A stretch of 64,000 nucleotides of DNA from Streptomyces asoensis (GTDB lineage Bacteria > Actinomycetota > Actinomycetes > Streptomycetales > Streptomycetaceae). The notes below the pieces were generated by a model that worked only from the letters and a program-made list of their open reading frames with translations, ran no database searches and was not told the DNA's origin. The stretch lies in the NCBI RefSeq assembly GCF_013085465.1, contig NZ_CP049838.1:8184001-8248000 (forward strand), written 5' to 3'. The translations under genes were made by a program, and so were the position numbers. Each line of letters opens with the position of its first letter. The stretch's first letter is position 1. Shown piece by piece: positions 46,446 through 55,534 of this stretch.

Positions 46446-47837
46446 TCAGTGGCCGAAGGTGAACCAGTTGACGTTCACGAAGTCCGCCGGCTGGCCGCTG
46501 GTGAAGGTCAGATAGACGTCGTGGGTGCCGGTGACGGAGCTGATGTTCGCCGGGATCGTCCGCCACGACTGCCAGCCACCGGTGTTGGCCACCGCGAAGC
46601 TGCCGACGGGCGTGGCGGTACGGCTGTCGAGGCGCACCTCGACCAGTCCGCTGACCCCACCGGCCGCACCACTGGCGACCCGTGCGCTGAACTGGGTCGC
46701 CGCCGTGGAACCGAAGGTGACGCCCTTGTAGAGCGCGTAGTCGCCGTTCGCGAGGGAGCCGATGTCCTGGCCGCCGCCCGTGTCGGTGGTCGTCTCGGCG
46801 ACCGTGCCGGAGTGGCTGTCGTACGACTCGGCCTGGATCGTGCCGTAGGCGTCACGGCTGCCGGACGGCGGGGGCGTGGTACCGCTCCCACCGCCCGCGG
46901 CCTGGAGCACCTGCACATAGTCCACCACCATCGGGTGGCCCGGCTGGGTGTCGCCGTCCAGACCGCCGCCGAAGGCGTCCGGGAAGCCGCCGCCCATCGC
47001 GACGTTCAGGATCACGAAGTAGCCGTGGTTCGTCGCGTTGGTCCATGTCGTCGCGTCGACCTGGTTCGCCGTGACGGTGTGGTAATTGACGCCGTCGACG
47101 TAGAACCGGATCGCCTCGGGGCTCACCGAGCGGTCCCACTCCATGCTGTAGGTGTGGAAGCCGGACTGGCAGGTGGTGTTCGGACACGCGACGGAGTTGC
47201 CGATGCCGGTGGTCTCGTTGCACGGGCCGCCCGGGTTGGTGCCGCAGTGCATCGTCGACCAGACCTTGTTCAGGCCCTGGACGTTCTCCATGATGTCCAG
47301 CTCACCGACGCCCGGCCAGTTCTGGTAGTTGCCGCGGTAGGGCGCGCCGAGCGCCCAGAACGCGGGCCAGTAGCCCTCGGCCGCCGTGCCGGTCACGTTC
47401 GGCATCTGGATGCGGGCCTCCACCCGCAGCTTGCCGCCGGACGGGGGCTGGAAGTCGGTGCGGTTGGTCTCGATGCGGCCCGAGGTCCAGCGGCCCGCGG
47501 AGTCGCGCAGCGGGGTGATGCGCAGGTTGCCGTTGCCGTCGAGCGAGACGTTGCTGGTGCTGTTGGTCATGGTCTCGACCTCGCCGGTGCCCCAGTTGGC
47601 AGGCCCGCCCGGATACGAAGTCCCGGTGCTGTACTGCCAGTTGGAGGTGTTCACCCCGGTGCCCGCGGCGCCGGTGAAGTCGTCGACGAAGACCTGCGTC
47701 CAGCCGGTCGGGGGCGTGGGCGCGGAGGCGTTCGCGGGCAGGGTGACGGCCGCCGCGGCGGCGGCGGCCAGGCCGAGGGTGCTGAGCACGGCGACGAGCG
47801 CGCGTCGCCGTCTGGGTATGCCGGAGGTTGCACTCAT
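46446..47837 (-). CDS. secreted GH16 endo-beta-glucanase with CBM6
   Basis: A 463-residue exported enzyme. The signal peptide is RRRRALVAVLSTLGLAAAAA to PANASA. Residues about 45-300 are a glycoside hydrolase 16 domain with the catalytic motif GELDIMENVQG (E-x-D-x-x-E), and WPAFWALG and HTYSMEWD typical of laminarinases. A short Gly/Thr/Pro linker leads to a CBM6 domain (about 330-463; AESYDSHSGTVAETTTDTGGGQDIG). It should cut beta-1,3 or mixed beta-glucans outside the cell. A perfect LacI-type operator lies 52 bases upstream. Confidence 0.92.
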   Translation of the reverse strand: MSATSGIPRRRRALVAVLSTLGLAAAAAAAVTLPANASAPTPPTGWTQVFVDDFTGAAGTGVNTSNWQYSTGTSYPGGPANWGTGEVETMTNSTSNVSLDGNGNLRITPLRDSAGRWTSGRIETNRTDFQPPSGGKLRVEARIQMPNVTGTAAEGYWPAFWALGAPYRGNYQNWPGVGELDIMENVQGLNKVWSTMHCGTNPGGPCNETTGIGNSVACPNTTCQSGFHTYSMEWDRSVSPEAIRFYVDGVNYHTVTANQVDATTWTNATNHGYFVILNVAMGGGFPDAFGGGLDGDTQPGHPMVVDYVQVLQAAGGGSGTTPPPSGSRDAYGTIQAESYDSHSGTVAETTTDTGGGQDIGSLANGDYALYKGVTFGSTAATQFSARVASGAAGGVSGLVEVRLDSRTATPVGSFAVANTGGWQSWRTIPANISSVTGTHDVYLTFTSGQPADFVNVNWFTFGH

Positions 47838-47888
47838 GGCGGGTGCCTCTCGGGTACGGAGTGATGGGCGCGGGTGACTTCGAGAGTG

Positions 47889-47906
47889 TTTGAGAGCGCT
47901 CTCAAA
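47889..47906. promoter_or_regulatory. LacI-family operator upstream of the GH16 gene
   Basis: TTTGAGAGCGCTCTCAAA is an 18-base perfect palindrome. The CG-centred form with GAGAGCGCTCTC resembles CebR/BglR-type sugar repressor sites of Streptomyces. The regulator gene is not in the window. Confidence 0.88.
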
Positions 47907-48006
47907 GTGGGCCCAATGTGCTCTCCGTCCCGGAGGCCGTCAAGACTTAAAGCAAGGAAAGTCCTTTCGTGGAAAGGAAGTTCACGGCTTGAACCACGCA
48001 AACGTG

Positions 48007-49266
48007 CTAAAGCGCGCTGCCCGCCGTCCAGTCCGCCCAGGAGAGGTTCCAGCCGTTGAGGCCGTTGGCCGCGTCGACGGTCTTCTCGCCGGAGTTCTTG
48101 ACGATCACCACGTCGCCGAGCATCGAACTCGCGTAGAACTCGTAGCCCGCGACGGAGCTGTCGTTCGCGCCCTTGGTGTCGTGCAGGCCGACGCAGCCGT
48201 GGCTGGTGTTCCGGCTGCCGAATATCGAGGTCGAGGCCCAGTAGTTGCCGTGGATGAAGGTGCCGGAGGTGGTCAGGCGCTGGGCGTGCGGGACGTCGGA
48301 GATGTCGTACTCGTCGCCGAGGCCGACCGTGGAGGACTCCATCCGGGTCTGCTTGAACCGCTCGCTGATCACCATGATCCCGGACCAGGTGGTGTGGTCG
48401 GAGTCGCCGCCGGAGACGGGGTAGGTGGCCAGGGTCGCGCCGTCCCGCTCGACCACCATCTCCTTGCTGGACAGATCCACGGTGCTGATCTGTGCGCGGC
48501 CGATGTGGAACGTGACGTCCTTCGACTGCATACCGTATACACCATTCGTTCCCTCGACGTCCTTCAACCGCAGACCGAGGGTGATCGTCGTGCCGGCCGC
48601 CCAGTACGTCTTCGGCCGGAAGTCCAGCCGGGTGTCGCTGAACCAGTGCCCGACGATCTCCACGGCCGGCTCGGCGGTCACCGTGATCGCCTTCTCCACG
48701 GCGGCCTTGTCGGACACGGCGTGCGAGAAGTTGATCGAGACCGGCATGCCCACGCCGGAGGTGGAGTTCGCCTCGGGGGTGAAGTAGCCGACGAAGGTCT
48801 CGCCCGGGGACTTGGTGGTGAAGGTGGCCGTCTGCGCGGCGGCGCCCTCCACCTGGGCGGTGACCGTGTACTTCGTCCCGGAGTACGGGTTGGCCGTGGA
48901 TGTCCACGTGGTCCCGGCCTCGTCGAGGGAGCCCGCGAGCGTCGAGCCGTCGTTGCCCGTCACCTTCACGGAGGCGAGCGTGCCGTCGGTCACGGTCACC
49001 TCGACGGGGCTGGTGAAGGCCGCCTTCTTGGTGCCGTCGGCGGGAGTGACTGAGATCACCGGCTGCTTGGCGGCCGGCGAGGCCTTCGTGGACGCGGAAC
49101 CCGACGTCCCGGTCCCGGTCGTCGTGTTCTCCGAGGCGTCCGCCGACCCGGAGCTGCACCCCGTCAGTGCGACGGCCGGGACGGCCCCGAGCACGCCCAG
49201 GATCCCGCGCCGGGACCAGCCCCCCGGCTGCTGTTCGGACCGGTTCGATATGTGCGAGACGCCCAC
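48007..49266 (-). CDS. lipoprotein L,D-transpeptidase (YkuD) with Ig-like domains
   Basis: A 419-residue cell-wall enzyme. The signal is Tat-like, SRRGILGVLGAVPAVALTGC, with a lipobox, so it should be a surface lipoprotein. Two Ig-like segments cover about 75-265, then the YkuD domain with the catalytic motif STSIFGSRNTSHGCVGLHD (Cys about 362). It makes 3-3 crosslinks in peptidoglycan. The GTG at 49266 is 6 to 7 bases after AGGAAGG, better than the GTG 8 codons upstream. The 5' side up to the glucanase is intergenic. Confidence 0.9.
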   Translation of the reverse strand: MGVSHISNRSEQQPGGWSRRGILGVLGAVPAVALTGCSSGSADASENTTTGTGTSGSASTKASPAAKQPVISVTPADGTKKAAFTSPVEVTVTDGTLASVKVTGNDGSTLAGSLDEAGTTWTSTANPYSGTKYTVTAQVEGAAAQTATFTTKSPGETFVGYFTPEANSTSGVGMPVSINFSHAVSDKAAVEKAITVTAEPAVEIVGHWFSDTRLDFRPKTYWAAGTTITLGLRLKDVEGTNGVYGMQSKDVTFHIGRAQISTVDLSSKEMVVERDGATLATYPVSGGDSDHTTWSGIMVISERFKQTRMESSTVGLGDEYDISDVPHAQRLTTSGTFIHGNYWASTSIFGSRNTSHGCVGLHDTKGANDSSVAGYEFYASSMLGDVVIVKNSGEKTVDAANGLNGWNLSWADWTAGSAL

Positions 49267-50005
49267 GGCACGCCTTCCTGAGTTGTCCACCTTTGCGCCT
49301 GCATCCTGCGCCTTCCAGATGGGGCGATCCTTTGGAAGAGTGCTGCGCAGACTGAGATTTCCGTGAGGATGTGCTCGCGCCGACCTGCCGCGATCACGTC
49401 CCGCTCACGGCCCGCCGCACGCGGGTGGGGGAGTGTCACGGACGGACCGGGCCCCTGTGTGTCGCCGGGCGGCCGCACTCACCGCGGTGTCTGTTTCCTA
49501 CGGTAGAAAGCGCTTGTGGGCCCCTCGTGAGTGTGTCAGGCTACATGGCGCTCGATCTTGTACGGCCGTGACAACTCACTGAGGTGTGGAGCCCATGGTC
49601 CAAGGAAGTGTCCGGTCCGGACGTACGGGTGCCGGGCGACGGTGGACGATCGGGTGCCCTCCCGCGAGCACGCCGGGACAGCCTCACTCACCTGTGCAGG
49701 GATGAGGCCGCGCAAGAGCGGGAGACGCCTCCCCTGTGGAGCCGCGCCGGAGGTGTGCCGCGCGCCGCGGACCCTCGCGGGGAACCCGCGGCGCCCGCCC
49801 GAGTGGTCCGGCGGCTCGACCGGTGGGCCGGGGACACATCCGCCGCGGGACGGCCGGGCGGAGGGCGCCCCCGCCCACCGCGGGGCCGCCGTCGGCAGTC
49901 GCTCCGTGTGGCCCCCGCGGCGAGCGAACGCCTTACGGTGCCTCGAACCCACGCACCTCGCTCGCACCGTCCTCGCAGACCGCGCGACGAGGCATGGAGA
50001 CCACG
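49267..50005. other. 739-base region without a supported gene
   Basis: Open frames exist on both strands but show shadow-like Arg/Pro/Gly-rich text, no ribosome site with a matching start and no recognisable domain. The region separates the L,D-transpeptidase from the biosynthetic cluster and probably holds the promoter of the first condensation gene, with a long leader. A less GC-rich stretch at about 49490-49580 is the most promoter-like part. Confidence 0.55.
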
Positions 50006-51892
50006 ATGACTGACACCCCCGTCCGGCACGGCCCCCTCCAGTACGGCATAGCCCAGCAGGAATGGCTGTACTACCGGAAGCACGGAAGGGCACGTCACCC
50101 ACGTCAGTGCCTGTGGCTGGATCTGCCCGCCGGTCTGCCCTTGGAGGACGCCGGTGGGGCCGTCGACCTCATGGTGGAGCGGCACGAGGTGCTGCGGACG
50201 ATTTTCCCCGCCGACGCCAAGGGAGATCCGACACAGCTGGTCCGGCCTCCGGCTCCCGTCCCCCTGCGGCGGTTCGACCTCTCCGGTGACCACCCCCGGA
50301 CCGCGGGACTGGACGCCTTCTGCGATGCCCCGTTCGACGTGTTCACCGCGATGCCCCTGCGGGCCGCTGTGATCCTGCGGGACGAGGGGCGTCGGCAACT
50401 CCTGCTGGTCATCGCCCACATCGCGATCGACTACCGGGGACAGGAGGTCCTTCGCGAAGAGCTCACCGAGGTCCTGCTGGCGGCGGCGTCAGGCCGACCC
50501 GTGGCGCTTCCGCCCGTCGAATGCCAGCCGCTCGACCATGCCCTGGCGGAAGCGGCCGCCGACGACGGCAGGTGTCTCGAACACTGGCGGAGCGTCATCT
50601 CCGCCGCACCGGCGGGTGTCTTCCCCACCGCCGTCATACCGGAGCGGGTCCGCTACACGAGGGCGCGACTGCTGTCGCCGGCGCTCGGGGAGGCCCTCCA
50701 CGTCATTCACCGCAAGCACCGTCTGCCGCTGGCGCCGGTATTCCTCACGGCTCTGACCGTCTGCCTCGCCGCCGTCTGCCGGCAGCCGGTCATCCCTGTG
50801 TCGTACACCTGGCCGGCACGCGAGCCCGAGCGTACGAGGAGACTCGTCGCGTCGGTGATGCGGGACATCATCCTGAACATCGACCTCTCGGACGCCCCCT
50901 CCTTCGAAGAGGCCGTGCACAGGACCCACGAGGCGATGCGGCTGTGCGCGCGGCACAGTCAATACGATGTCTACGCCCTCTTGCAGGCGGACTCCTTGAT
51001 CAACCGTCAGCGCGGCACATGGCGCCGATCCGCCCTCTTCGTGAACCTCGGGCCCGACCCGGACGCGGCATGGTCCCGTCCGGCGCCCGAACCGGCCGCC
51101 GCCGATCTGCGGGGGCTGCTCCGCGGCAGTTCGGTGACGGTGGAGACGGGACCCGAGGAACACTACGACGACTTCAACCTGTACATGTCCCTGTCCGTGG
51201 GAGAGCGGGGCTGCCCCGAGATCTTCCTCGCGGCGCACGAGGCGATCCTCGCCGAGCCCGAGGTCGTCGGCATCACCCGGGGTATCGAGGCGATCCTCGT
51301 GGAACTCGCGTCGGCCGGCGACCTGTCGGCGGCCGAGGCACGGCGGGCGAGCGGTCTGACGCCACGGCCCGTCGGCGAGGGCTGGATCTCCCGCGGGGGA
51401 TCGTGGTTCCACCGCGGGCTCACCGAGGACATTCTGCGCAGCCATGAGGGGGTGGCCACCGCGAGTGCGCGCGTGGAGCCGGACGGGACGACGGCCGCCT
51501 ACGTCGACACCCGTCCCGGGGGCCCGACGTCGGCCGAACTCCGCGAGTTCCTCCTGGCGCACCTGGACTTCCGGCGTGCCCTGCTGGTGCCCGAGCGCGT
51601 CGTCGTCTCGGAGCGCGCCGGGGCCCGGGAGCGGATCGCCCGGGAGGCCGTGGAGAACGCGGTGGAACGAGCCGTCAGGGCGTCGGTGGAGGCGGCCAAC
51701 GACCTTGACGGCGTGGACATGTCCCTCAGCTATGTGGAGGCCGGCGGCCTGCTGAGGCGCGTCCCCGTGGTTCTCGCCCGATTGCGGCAGCAGGGTGTGG
51801 AGGGCTTCGTCGCCGGTGACTTCCTGCGGCCGTGCAGCTTGCGCGCGCTCGCGCTGCTGCGACCGCCGAGCCAGGTGCTCGCCCGGGAATGA
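50006..51892 (+). CDS. condensation-domain enzyme C1: C / A-subdomain / Ser-less carrier
   Basis: 628 residues. Residues 1-440 are an NRPS condensation domain: RHEVLRT (59-65) and the catalytic motif AHIAIDY (137-143), keeping His138 and Asp142 of HHxxxDG. Residues about 456-538 resemble the C-terminal subdomain of adenylation domains (ILRSHEGVATASARVEPDG; LREFLLAHLDFRRALLVPERVVV), with no adenylation core. Residues about 548-618 look like a carrier domain, but the site is EAGGLL (578-583): the pantetheine Ser is replaced by Leu. Start at ATG 50006, 6 bases after GGAG. It probably joins acyl or amino groups not tethered to its own carrier. Confidence 0.85.
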   Translation: MTDTPVRHGPLQYGIAQQEWLYYRKHGRARHPRQCLWLDLPAGLPLEDAGGAVDLMVERHEVLRTIFPADAKGDPTQLVRPPAPVPLRRFDLSGDHPRTAGLDAFCDAPFDVFTAMPLRAAVILRDEGRRQLLLVIAHIAIDYRGQEVLREELTEVLLAAASGRPVALPPVECQPLDHALAEAAADDGRCLEHWRSVISAAPAGVFPTAVIPERVRYTRARLLSPALGEALHVIHRKHRLPLAPVFLTALTVCLAAVCRQPVIPVSYTWPAREPERTRRLVASVMRDIILNIDLSDAPSFEEAVHRTHEAMRLCARHSQYDVYALLQADSLINRQRGTWRRSALFVNLGPDPDAAWSRPAPEPAAADLRGLLRGSSVTVETGPEEHYDDFNLYMSLSVGERGCPEIFLAAHEAILAEPEVVGITRGIEAILVELASAGDLSAAEARRASGLTPRPVGEGWISRGGSWFHRGLTEDILRSHEGVATASARVEPDGTTAAYVDTRPGGPTSAELREFLLAHLDFRRALLVPERVVVSERAGARERIAREAVENAVERAVRASVEAANDLDGVDMSLSYVEAGGLLRRVPVVLARLRQQGVEGFVAGDFLRPCSLRALALLRPPSQVLARE

Positions 51893-51958
51893 GCGAACGG
51901 CTCCGGTTCCCGGGTCACAACCCCCTGTTCCCCTCCGACGAGCCATGGGAGAACCGAG

Positions 51959-53623
51959 ATGTGGATCCTTGGTGTGAACGCCCCACCCGCCGGCTGGCAC
52001 GACGCGGCCGCCTGCATCGTGGACGGCGGCGGAAACGTCATCGCCTACTCCGAGCAGGAGCGCCACAACAGAGTCCGCCATGCGATCGGTGACGGTTTCA
52101 ACAAACCCGTCGGGGCCGCGCGGTTCTGTCTCGAGCAGGCGGGAATCACGATCGACGACGTCGACGTGATCGCCATCGGCTGGAACATCGACCAGATGTT
52201 CCCAGGGTTCTTCGCGGACGAGCGCGAGCTGGCCACGCACGCCACCGGCCTCGACTTCCCCGGACGGCTTCCCGAGATCGTCCGCGTCCCCCATCACCGG
52301 GCGCATGCCGCGTCCGCCTTCTACGCTTCGCCGTTCTCCGAGGCGGGCGTACTGGTCATCGACGGAAACGGCGAGAACGAGTCGACCAGTATCTGGTCGT
52401 TCTCCTACGGCCGCGAGCCCGAACCGAAGCGCGACTGGCCGCGCACCGCCTCCCTGGGGTACGCGTACGACGGCGCCTCGGAGTGGCTCGGCTTCCACCA
52501 CCTGAACGCCGGCAAGACCATGGGGCTGGCCGCCTACGGACGGGCGCTGGGGCTTTCCGTGGAGACACTGGTCGACACCGACGGCGGTGACCTCCGGCCG
52601 GCGATCCCCCCGCTGCCGGAGAGCCGCGACAGCGCGACGATCGACGAGATCGGGCGCCACTACGGAGCCACGGTGTCCTCCTGGCGTGATCTCTACGCCA
52701 AGCTCGCCGGGGCCGACGGACCCGGCGTCCCGGCGCACCGGCTGACCGAGGACCCGGCGGCCGTGCTCGTCGCCTACACCGCGCAGCGCCTGATCGAGGA
52801 CGCGGTGACGTCCCTCGCCGCCACGGCCCGACAACTGACGGGCGTGCCGGAACTCTGTCTGGCCGGAGGCGTGGCACTCAATTGCAGCGCCAACGGCATA
52901 CTGCCGGGAGCCGTGTTCGTCCCGCCCGTCCCGCACGACGCCGGAGTGGCTCTGGGCGCCGCGTGGACGGTGTGTCCCCCGAGTCGGCCGGGCGAGGCGA
53001 TGAGTCCCTATCTGGGCGAGGACGTCCGGGCACACGGCGTGGCGGACACGGAGGTGTCCGGTCTGCTCCGGACCGACTTCGACCCGGATCAGGTCACGGA
53101 CCTCCTGCTCGACGGACAGGTGGGCGCGGTCGCCCAGGGAAGGGCCGAGATCGGCCCGCGCGCCCTGTGCCACCGCTCCATCCTCGCGGTGCCGGACTCG
53201 GTGGAGGTGTCCACCCGGGTCAACCGGATCAAGCACCGCGAGCAGTGGCGCCCGTTCGCCGGCGTCACCACCCCCGAGTACGGCAGCAGACTGTGGGAAC
53301 GGCAGGAGCACCTCAGCCGCTACATGCTCGGCGCGGCCCGCGTCACCGACGAGGCTCGGCGGGTCGCTCCCGGTGTCGTGCACGTCGACGGCACCACCCG
53401 CCCGCAGGTCCTGGCTCCCGGTGCGGCCCCGGTGGTCGAGGCGCTGCTGGCGCGCCTCGCCGATCGCGGAGCGCCTCCGGTACTCCTCAACACGTCCTTC
53501 AACGACAAGGGCGAGCCCATCGTCAACAGCGCAGCCGACGCCCTCGCGGCGTTCCGCTCCATGGACCTGGACTTCCTCGTCCTGGACGGGACGCTCTACC
53601 GGAAGGCGCCCCGGTCGCGATGA
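51959..53623 (+). CDS. O-carbamoyltransferase (NodU/CmcH/TobZ family)
   Basis: A 554-residue enzyme. The N-terminal Kae1-like domain (1 to about 350) starts WILGVNAPPAGWHDAAACIVDGG and has the metal site PHHRAHAASAFYAS; the C-terminal YrdC-like domain shows QGRAEIGPRALCHRSILA (about 396-413) and KHREQWRPFAGV. It makes carbamoyl adenylate from carbamoyl phosphate and ATP and carbamoylates a hydroxyl, usually of a sugar or antibiotic. Family members are about 550-700 residues, so this is a short full-length form. It lies 66 bases after C1, in the same direction. Confidence 0.92.
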   Translation: MWILGVNAPPAGWHDAAACIVDGGGNVIAYSEQERHNRVRHAIGDGFNKPVGAARFCLEQAGITIDDVDVIAIGWNIDQMFPGFFADERELATHATGLDFPGRLPEIVRVPHHRAHAASAFYASPFSEAGVLVIDGNGENESTSIWSFSYGREPEPKRDWPRTASLGYAYDGASEWLGFHHLNAGKTMGLAAYGRALGLSVETLVDTDGGDLRPAIPPLPESRDSATIDEIGRHYGATVSSWRDLYAKLAGADGPGVPAHRLTEDPAAVLVAYTAQRLIEDAVTSLAATARQLTGVPELCLAGGVALNCSANGILPGAVFVPPVPHDAGVALGAAWTVCPPSRPGEAMSPYLGEDVRAHGVADTEVSGLLRTDFDPDQVTDLLLDGQVGAVAQGRAEIGPRALCHRSILAVPDSVEVSTRVNRIKHREQWRPFAGVTTPEYGSRLWERQEHLSRYMLGAARVTDEARRVAPGVVHVDGTTRPQVLAPGAAPVVEALLARLADRGAPPVLLNTSFNDKGEPIVNSAADALAAFRSMDLDFLVLDGTLYRKAPRSR

Positions 53624-53658
53624 TCAGCGGCGCTCGGTGTGCCCGGCGGTGACGCGCT

Positions 53659-55491
53659 CTACGAGGACAGGCGTGCCGCCAGCGCGGAAAGGTCGCAGGG
53701 CAGCCGGAAGTCGTCGAACCGCAGCCCGGTGAGCCCCTGCCGGGCGAGCCGTTCCAGCACGTCGGGTACGCCCGCCAGGCGTCCGCCCGCCTCCACGTAC
53801 CCGTCGTGCATGCTCGCCTCCTCCAGGCCGTTGGCCCGGACCACGGCATCGTGCAGGGCCTGTTCCCGGTCCGTGGCCGGGCAGGCGGAGCGGCGCTCGG
53901 ATCCGAAGCCGTCCCCGGCGGGTTCGCCGTCGACCAGGAAGCGGTCCGGTACGACCAGGGCGTGCCGCGGCCCCACCTTGGCGAGCAGGAATCCGCGCAG
54001 CGCGAGGGCATCGGTGTCCGGACCGGTGACGGTGACGGCGGCACACAGCGAACCGCCGTCATCGGTGAAGGCCCGGGCCCCGGTGACCCCCGGGTGTTCC
54101 CGCAGAGCCCTCTCGATCAGTCGGAGATCGGCCCAGGACCCGTCGATCGTCACCCACCCGCCGTCCCGGGAGCCGGGGTTCGGCAGGAACGGAGCGCAGT
54201 CGAGACCGGGATCGTCGGCGAACCGGACCAGGACGCGCTCGATCAGCAGCAGTAGGTCGCGGGCACCGTTCGCGGTCAGTACGGCTTCGTTGGCGGACAG
54301 GAAGAGCCGTGGACGGCCCCCGGGACCGGGAGCCGCCGACACGTACAGGACGTGCGGCTCGGCCCGGGAAGGCGCCGGCGGAATGTGCGTGTACTCCGTG
54401 TGGCCACCGGCGAGCAGCGGGGAGAGGGCGGGCGGCGCGTCGGCGTCGCTGTCCGCGCCCGCCGCCTGCGTGTCGTAGTGGAAGTTGACGAACACTCCCG
54501 GGTGGGTGCGCGCCCCTCTGCGGCGCCCCGCCCGCGCCTCGGCCTCCAGCAGCTCCAGGACGTCGAAGTCGCTTCGTCTCGCGGCCCGCAGACTGGCCTG
54601 CACCGCCGACCGCGCCACATCCAGGAACCGGCCGTCGCGGGGTACGTCGAGGGCCAGAACGAGGTCCCTCATGACAGAACCCATCATCTGCCGCGTGGGC
54701 TTGCTCGCCCGGGACGACCACGAGGTGGCGAGCGCGATACGGTCCTGCCCGGACACCGCGGACACGGCCAGGGCCGTTGCCGCGAGGAACACGGAGGGCA
54801 CCGGCAGTCGCCGCCTGATGCGGGTGAGTGCGGGGCCGAGCGCCGTCGAGTCCCGGACGACGTGGTGGTAGCCGACGTCCGCAGGGATCACCGGGACGGC
54901 GAACACCCCGCTCGGCATGCGCCGGAACTCCTCTTCCCAGAAGCGCAGGTTCCGCGTCCGGACAGCCCGCATGCGCTCCGATCGTTCCAGTCGTGCCTGG
55001 TCGACGGGGTGGTGGACCACGGGAGGCAGCTCCGGCCGGTCACCGCGCGCGATCGCGTCGAGGATGGTCCGCAGATCCCGCTCGAGGATGTCCATCGACC
55101 AGGCGTCGACGGCGATATGGGCCATCACCAGAGTCAACTGCTTCCGCCCGTCGCTCTGTTGTGTGACGGCGGCCCTGAGGGGCCACTCCTCCTCGATGCG
55201 GAACGGTGCCCGCAGGGAGTCGTCCGGCGCCCGGAGCCGTACCCGCTCCGGGCGCCACACGTGCTGTACCGCGTGACCGCGCTCGTCCCTGGCGAAGGTG
55301 GTGCGCAGAACCTCGTGACGGGCGACGAGGAGGGCGACAGCCTCCTCGATCCGCCGCTCGCCGACGGAGTCGGGAAGGTCCACGTCGACGCGAGGACCCG
55401 GGAACGGCTCCCACCCCTCGCACACGGTGTGCATCCACTCCACCTGGCACAGCCCCGACTGCAAAGGGCCGGAGCGCTCGAGCACGAACAT
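53659..55491 (-). CDS. condensation-domain enzyme C2: paralogue of C1 with Ser-less carrier
   Basis: 610 residues with the same three parts as C1. Residues 1-430: RHEVLRT (59-65) and AHIAVDA (124-130) with His125 and Asp129. Residues about 445-525: adenylation C-subdomain-like (IERALREHPGVTGARAF; LRGFLLAKVGPRHALVVPDRFLV). Residues about 541-607: carrier-like, with YVEAGGRLAGVPDVLERL, where the pantetheine Ser is replaced (Gly569-Gly570-Arg-Leu). Both proteins share YVEAGG, VP-x-VL-x-RL-x2-QG and F-x-L/R-PC. AGGAG lies 8 bases before the ATG. Convergent with the carbamoyltransferase and upstream of the exporter genes on its own strand. Confidence 0.85.
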   Translation of the reverse strand: MFVLERSGPLQSGLCQVEWMHTVCEGWEPFPGPRVDVDLPDSVGERRIEEAVALLVARHEVLRTTFARDERGHAVQHVWRPERVRLRAPDDSLRAPFRIEEEWPLRAAVTQQSDGRKQLTLVMAHIAVDAWSMDILERDLRTILDAIARGDRPELPPVVHHPVDQARLERSERMRAVRTRNLRFWEEEFRRMPSGVFAVPVIPADVGYHHVVRDSTALGPALTRIRRRLPVPSVFLAATALAVSAVSGQDRIALATSWSSRASKPTRQMMGSVMRDLVLALDVPRDGRFLDVARSAVQASLRAARRSDFDVLELLEAEARAGRRRGARTHPGVFVNFHYDTQAAGADSDADAPPALSPLLAGGHTEYTHIPPAPSRAEPHVLYVSAAPGPGGRPRLFLSANEAVLTANGARDLLLLIERVLVRFADDPGLDCAPFLPNPGSRDGGWVTIDGSWADLRLIERALREHPGVTGARAFTDDGGSLCAAVTVTGPDTDALALRGFLLAKVGPRHALVVPDRFLVDGEPAGDGFGSERRSACPATDREQALHDAVVRANGLEEASMHDGYVEAGGRLAGVPDVLERLARQGLTGLRFDDFRLPCDLSALAARLSS

Positions 55492-55534
55492 GACGCATCT
55501 CCTGATCTCTTCGCCGTCCGGCCCTGACAGGCGA

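Noticed and set aside
47963..47977. CCTTTC-GTG-GAAAGG hairpin as a terminator of the L,D-transpeptidase gene
   Set aside because: A 6-bp AT-containing stem with no other support; listed here only as a weak inverted repeat.
49536..50013. Small genes in the region before C1
   Set aside because: Several overlapping frames exist on both strands, none with a proper ribosome site, domain or natural codon pattern.
50006..55491. Calling C1 and C2 full NRPS modules
   Set aside because: Both lack the adenylation core motifs and the carrier serine; they cannot load an amino acid on their own.
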